DNA of 64,000 bases, from assembly GCF_003002025.1 (NCBI RefSeq), contig NZ_PVZB01000007.1, forward strand, positions 186,001 to 250,000, written 5' to 3'. Of the stretch, positions 62,452-64,000 are shown in pieces (the first letter of the stretch is position 1; each line of letters begins with the position of its first letter). This stretch comes from Paraburkholderia sp. BL25I1N1. GTDB taxonomy: Bacteria > Pseudomonadota > Gammaproteobacteria > Burkholderiales > Burkholderiaceae. The notes under the pieces are model-generated. The model did not search any database. It saw only the letters and a list, made by a program, of their open reading frames with translations, and had not been told where the DNA came from. A program made the translations under genes and the position numbers.

Positions 62452-64000
62452 ATGAGTTACACCCCTGTCGTTCCGTTCGCCCACGACAAGGCTGATTCGG
62501 GCGCCTTCGTGGGCGGCGCCCCGGCGTTTCGCCAATTGGTCCGGATGATCGATCGGGTTGCCCCGACCGATCACCCTTTGCTCATTTTCGGCCCGACGGG
62601 TTCGGGCAAGGAACTGGTCGCGCGCCGGGTGCATGCGCACAGCCAGCGCCAGGATCAACCGTTCGTCGACGTCAACTGCGGCGCGATTCCCGAGAACCTC
62701 GTCGAAGCCGAACTGTTCGGGCATGTGAAAGGCGCGTTCACCGGTGCGGCCGAAAACCGTCCGGGACTTTTTCAGCAGGTCGGCAAGGGCACGCTGCTGC
62801 TCGATGAAATCGGCGAACTGCCGCTCGCGCTGCAACCGAAACTGTTACGCGTGCTTGAAACGCGGACCTTCCGTCCGATCGGCTCATCCACCAGTCTGCA
62901 TTTCGCGGGGCGCGTTGTCGCCGCGACCCATCGCGACCTGCGCGAACTCGCGCGCGAAGGGCTATTTCGCGAGGACCTGTTCTACCGGCTCGCGGTGTTC
63001 GTGCTCGCGGTCCCCGGACTCGAGCAGCGCATCGAGGACATCCCCGCACTGGTCACTCACTTCGCAGCGCAGCACACGCGCCGTCTCGAGTTCTCGCCGG
63101 CTGCCGTCCGGCGGCTTTGCCAGCATTCGTGGCCTGGCCATATCCGGCAATTGCGCAACCTGATCAGCCAGTTGAGCGTGCTCGCCGAAAACACGCTGAT
63201 CGATGTCGACTCGCTCGAGCCGTTTCTCGCCAATGAAACCAGCGGGCCGGTGTCGCGCGCGAGTCTCGCCGACATACTGTTGCAACTCGACGGCCGCGAC
63301 AAGCTCGCCGCCGCGGAAGACCTTCTGATCGACCGCGCGCTCGAACGCACCAGCGGCAACAAGAGCGCGGCCGCCACCCTGCTCGGCGTCGGGCGCAAGA
63401 CCATCGAGCGGCGTTTGAAGTCGCGCGAGGAACATCACCGGGAGGCGCGCAAGTGTCTCGAACACGCGAGCGCGCTGATCGAGGAGTCGAAGTTCGCGGA
63501 AGCGATCCCACTGCTGCGCCGCTGCCTCGACTTGCTGCAGACGCCTCACGAACAGGAGGCCGTGCGCCGTTTGCAGTTCGACGCCTACCGCTTGCTCGGC
63601 ATGAGCTTGCGCAGCGTGCACGGCTGGCTCTATGCGGAGGCCACCGCCTGCTACGCCGCCGCGCTGACGATCGGTGAAGGCGTCTGCGAGCCCGCCGAGA
63701 TCGCCGCGATCCAGTTCGGCATCTGGACCACCCAGTTGACGACGCTTCAGCTGAAGCAGGCGCGCGGCACCGCGCAGAACATGCTGGAGCGCGCGCAGAA
63801 CGGCGGCGACCGGGTTTCGCTCGACGAAGCCCACGTCGCGATGACCAACACCCTCTTCTGGCTCGGCGACAGCGAGGAAGCGCTGGCCTGTCTCGCGCGC
63901 GGCAACCTGCTCGGCGTGGGACGCAACGACACCCGCACCGGCTCGCAAGGGATCGATCTCGCCAGCCTCGCGTTGACTTTCGAAGGACTGGCCGCGTATC
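62452..64000 (+). CDS. Sigma54-dependent transcriptional activator with C-terminal TPR-like domain (3' end outside window)
   Basis: At least 516 residues, open to the window edge. The sigma54-interaction AAA+ domain starts near residue 19: Walker A 'LLIFGPTGSGKELVARR', the sigma54-contact loop 'HVKGAFTGAAENRPG', Walker B 'GTLLLDEIGELPLALQ' and the arginine-finger region 'LFREDLFYRLAVFVLAVPG'. A Fis-type HTH follows at about residues 288-325 ('SGNKSAAATLLGVGRKTIE'). Then a helical TPR-like region begins ('LEHASALIEESKFAEAIPLL', 'EAHVAMTNTLFWLGDSEEAL'), like that of predicted ATPases/adenylate cyclases. There is no N-terminal sensor domain; the usual order is sensor, AAA+, HTH. ATG 62452 has GGAG 11 nt upstream. 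Confidence 0.9.
   Translation, partial: MSYTPVVPFAHDKADSGAFVGGAPAFRQLVRMIDRVAPTDHPLLIFGPTGSGKELVARRVHAHSQRQDQPFVDVNCGAIPENLVEAELFGHVKGAFTGAAENRPGLFQQVGKGTLLLDEIGELPLALQPKLLRVLETRTFRPIGSSTSLHFAGRVVAATHRDLRELAREGLFREDLFYRLAVFVLAVPGLEQRIEDIPALVTHFAAQHTRRLEFSPAAVRRLCQHSWPGHIRQLRNLISQLSVLAENTLIDVDSLEPFLANETSGPVSRASLADILLQLDGRDKLAAAEDLLIDRALERTSGNKSAAATLLGVGRKTIERRLKSREEHHREARKCLEHASALIEESKFAEAIPLLRRCLDLLQTPHEQEAVRRLQFDAYRLLGMSLRSVHGWLYAEATACYAAALTIGEGVCEPAEIAAIQFGIWTTQLTTLQLKQARGTAQNMLERAQNGGDRVSLDEAHVAMTNTLFWLGDSEEALACLARGNLLGVGRNDTRTGSQGIDLASLALTFEGLAAY

Overview
The window is about 62-65% GC, with compact genes, many LysR/AraC/MarR regulators, two 16-strand Burkholderia-type porins, FabV, a KfrA-like protein and a dialkylglycine decarboxylase matching the Burkholderia cepacia enzyme. 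This points to a Burkholderiales chromosome, most likely Paraburkholderia or a close relative. Most of it looks like catabolic and accessory chromosome. I see no rRNA or tRNA genes, CRISPR arrays, insertion sequences or phage modules.

Layout. 0-1.5 kb: tail of an ArsR regulator and a porin. 1.7-7.6 kb: a catabolic operon (aldehyde dehydrogenase, MFS transporter, enolase-superfamily dehydratase, GMC oxidoreductase). 7.6-17.4 kb: an aromatic-amine utilisation cluster. A minus-strand operon holds a copper amine oxidase (TynA-like), a membrane protein, a phenylacetaldehyde dehydrogenase (FeaB-like) and a LysR regulator. Divergent from it are an AraC regulator, an APC permease and a second porin. 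A 27-bp site with 21-bp-spaced repeats is shared by the tynA promoter and the permease promoter, which ties the cluster together. 17.4-24.5 kb: LysR, trans-aconitate methyltransferase, an SDR/AraC pair, GST, a Rap1a-like exported protein and FabV. 24.6-33.2 kb: class A PBP, MFS transporter, GH15 glucanase, lipoprotein, AzoR-cupin pair and a MarR regulator.

32.7-37.7 kb: a MarR-controlled tripartite efflux system (outer-membrane lipoprotein, EmrA, EmrB). Three copies of a palindromic operator stand before marR, the outer-membrane gene and emrB. 38-41.7 kb: HD-domain hydrolase, a KfrA-like coiled-coil DNA-binding protein and a tyrosine recombinase; the last two diverge from a short region holding two perfect inverted repeats. 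41.8-46.9 kb: ilvD, a DUF1571 protein, a Gly-rich lipoprotein, and a yybP-ykoY Mn2+ riboswitch upstream of a GDT1-type Mn exporter. 47-49.8 kb: small genes mixed with decayed remnants (GFA enzyme, amino-acid-binding protein). 49.9-53.0 kb: LysR/SDR pair and dgdR-dgdA.

53.2-60.3 kb: UspA, two small proteins, an RlpA-like protein, an AraC regulator followed by AhpD-like, PEP-mutase-like and RidA genes, a Tim44-domain protein and a CBS protein. 60.4-64 kb: NhaR-type regulator, small exported protein, remnant of a PLP enzyme, and the start of an unusual sigma54 activator in which AAA+ and Fis-HTH domains precede a TPR-like C-terminus that runs off the window.
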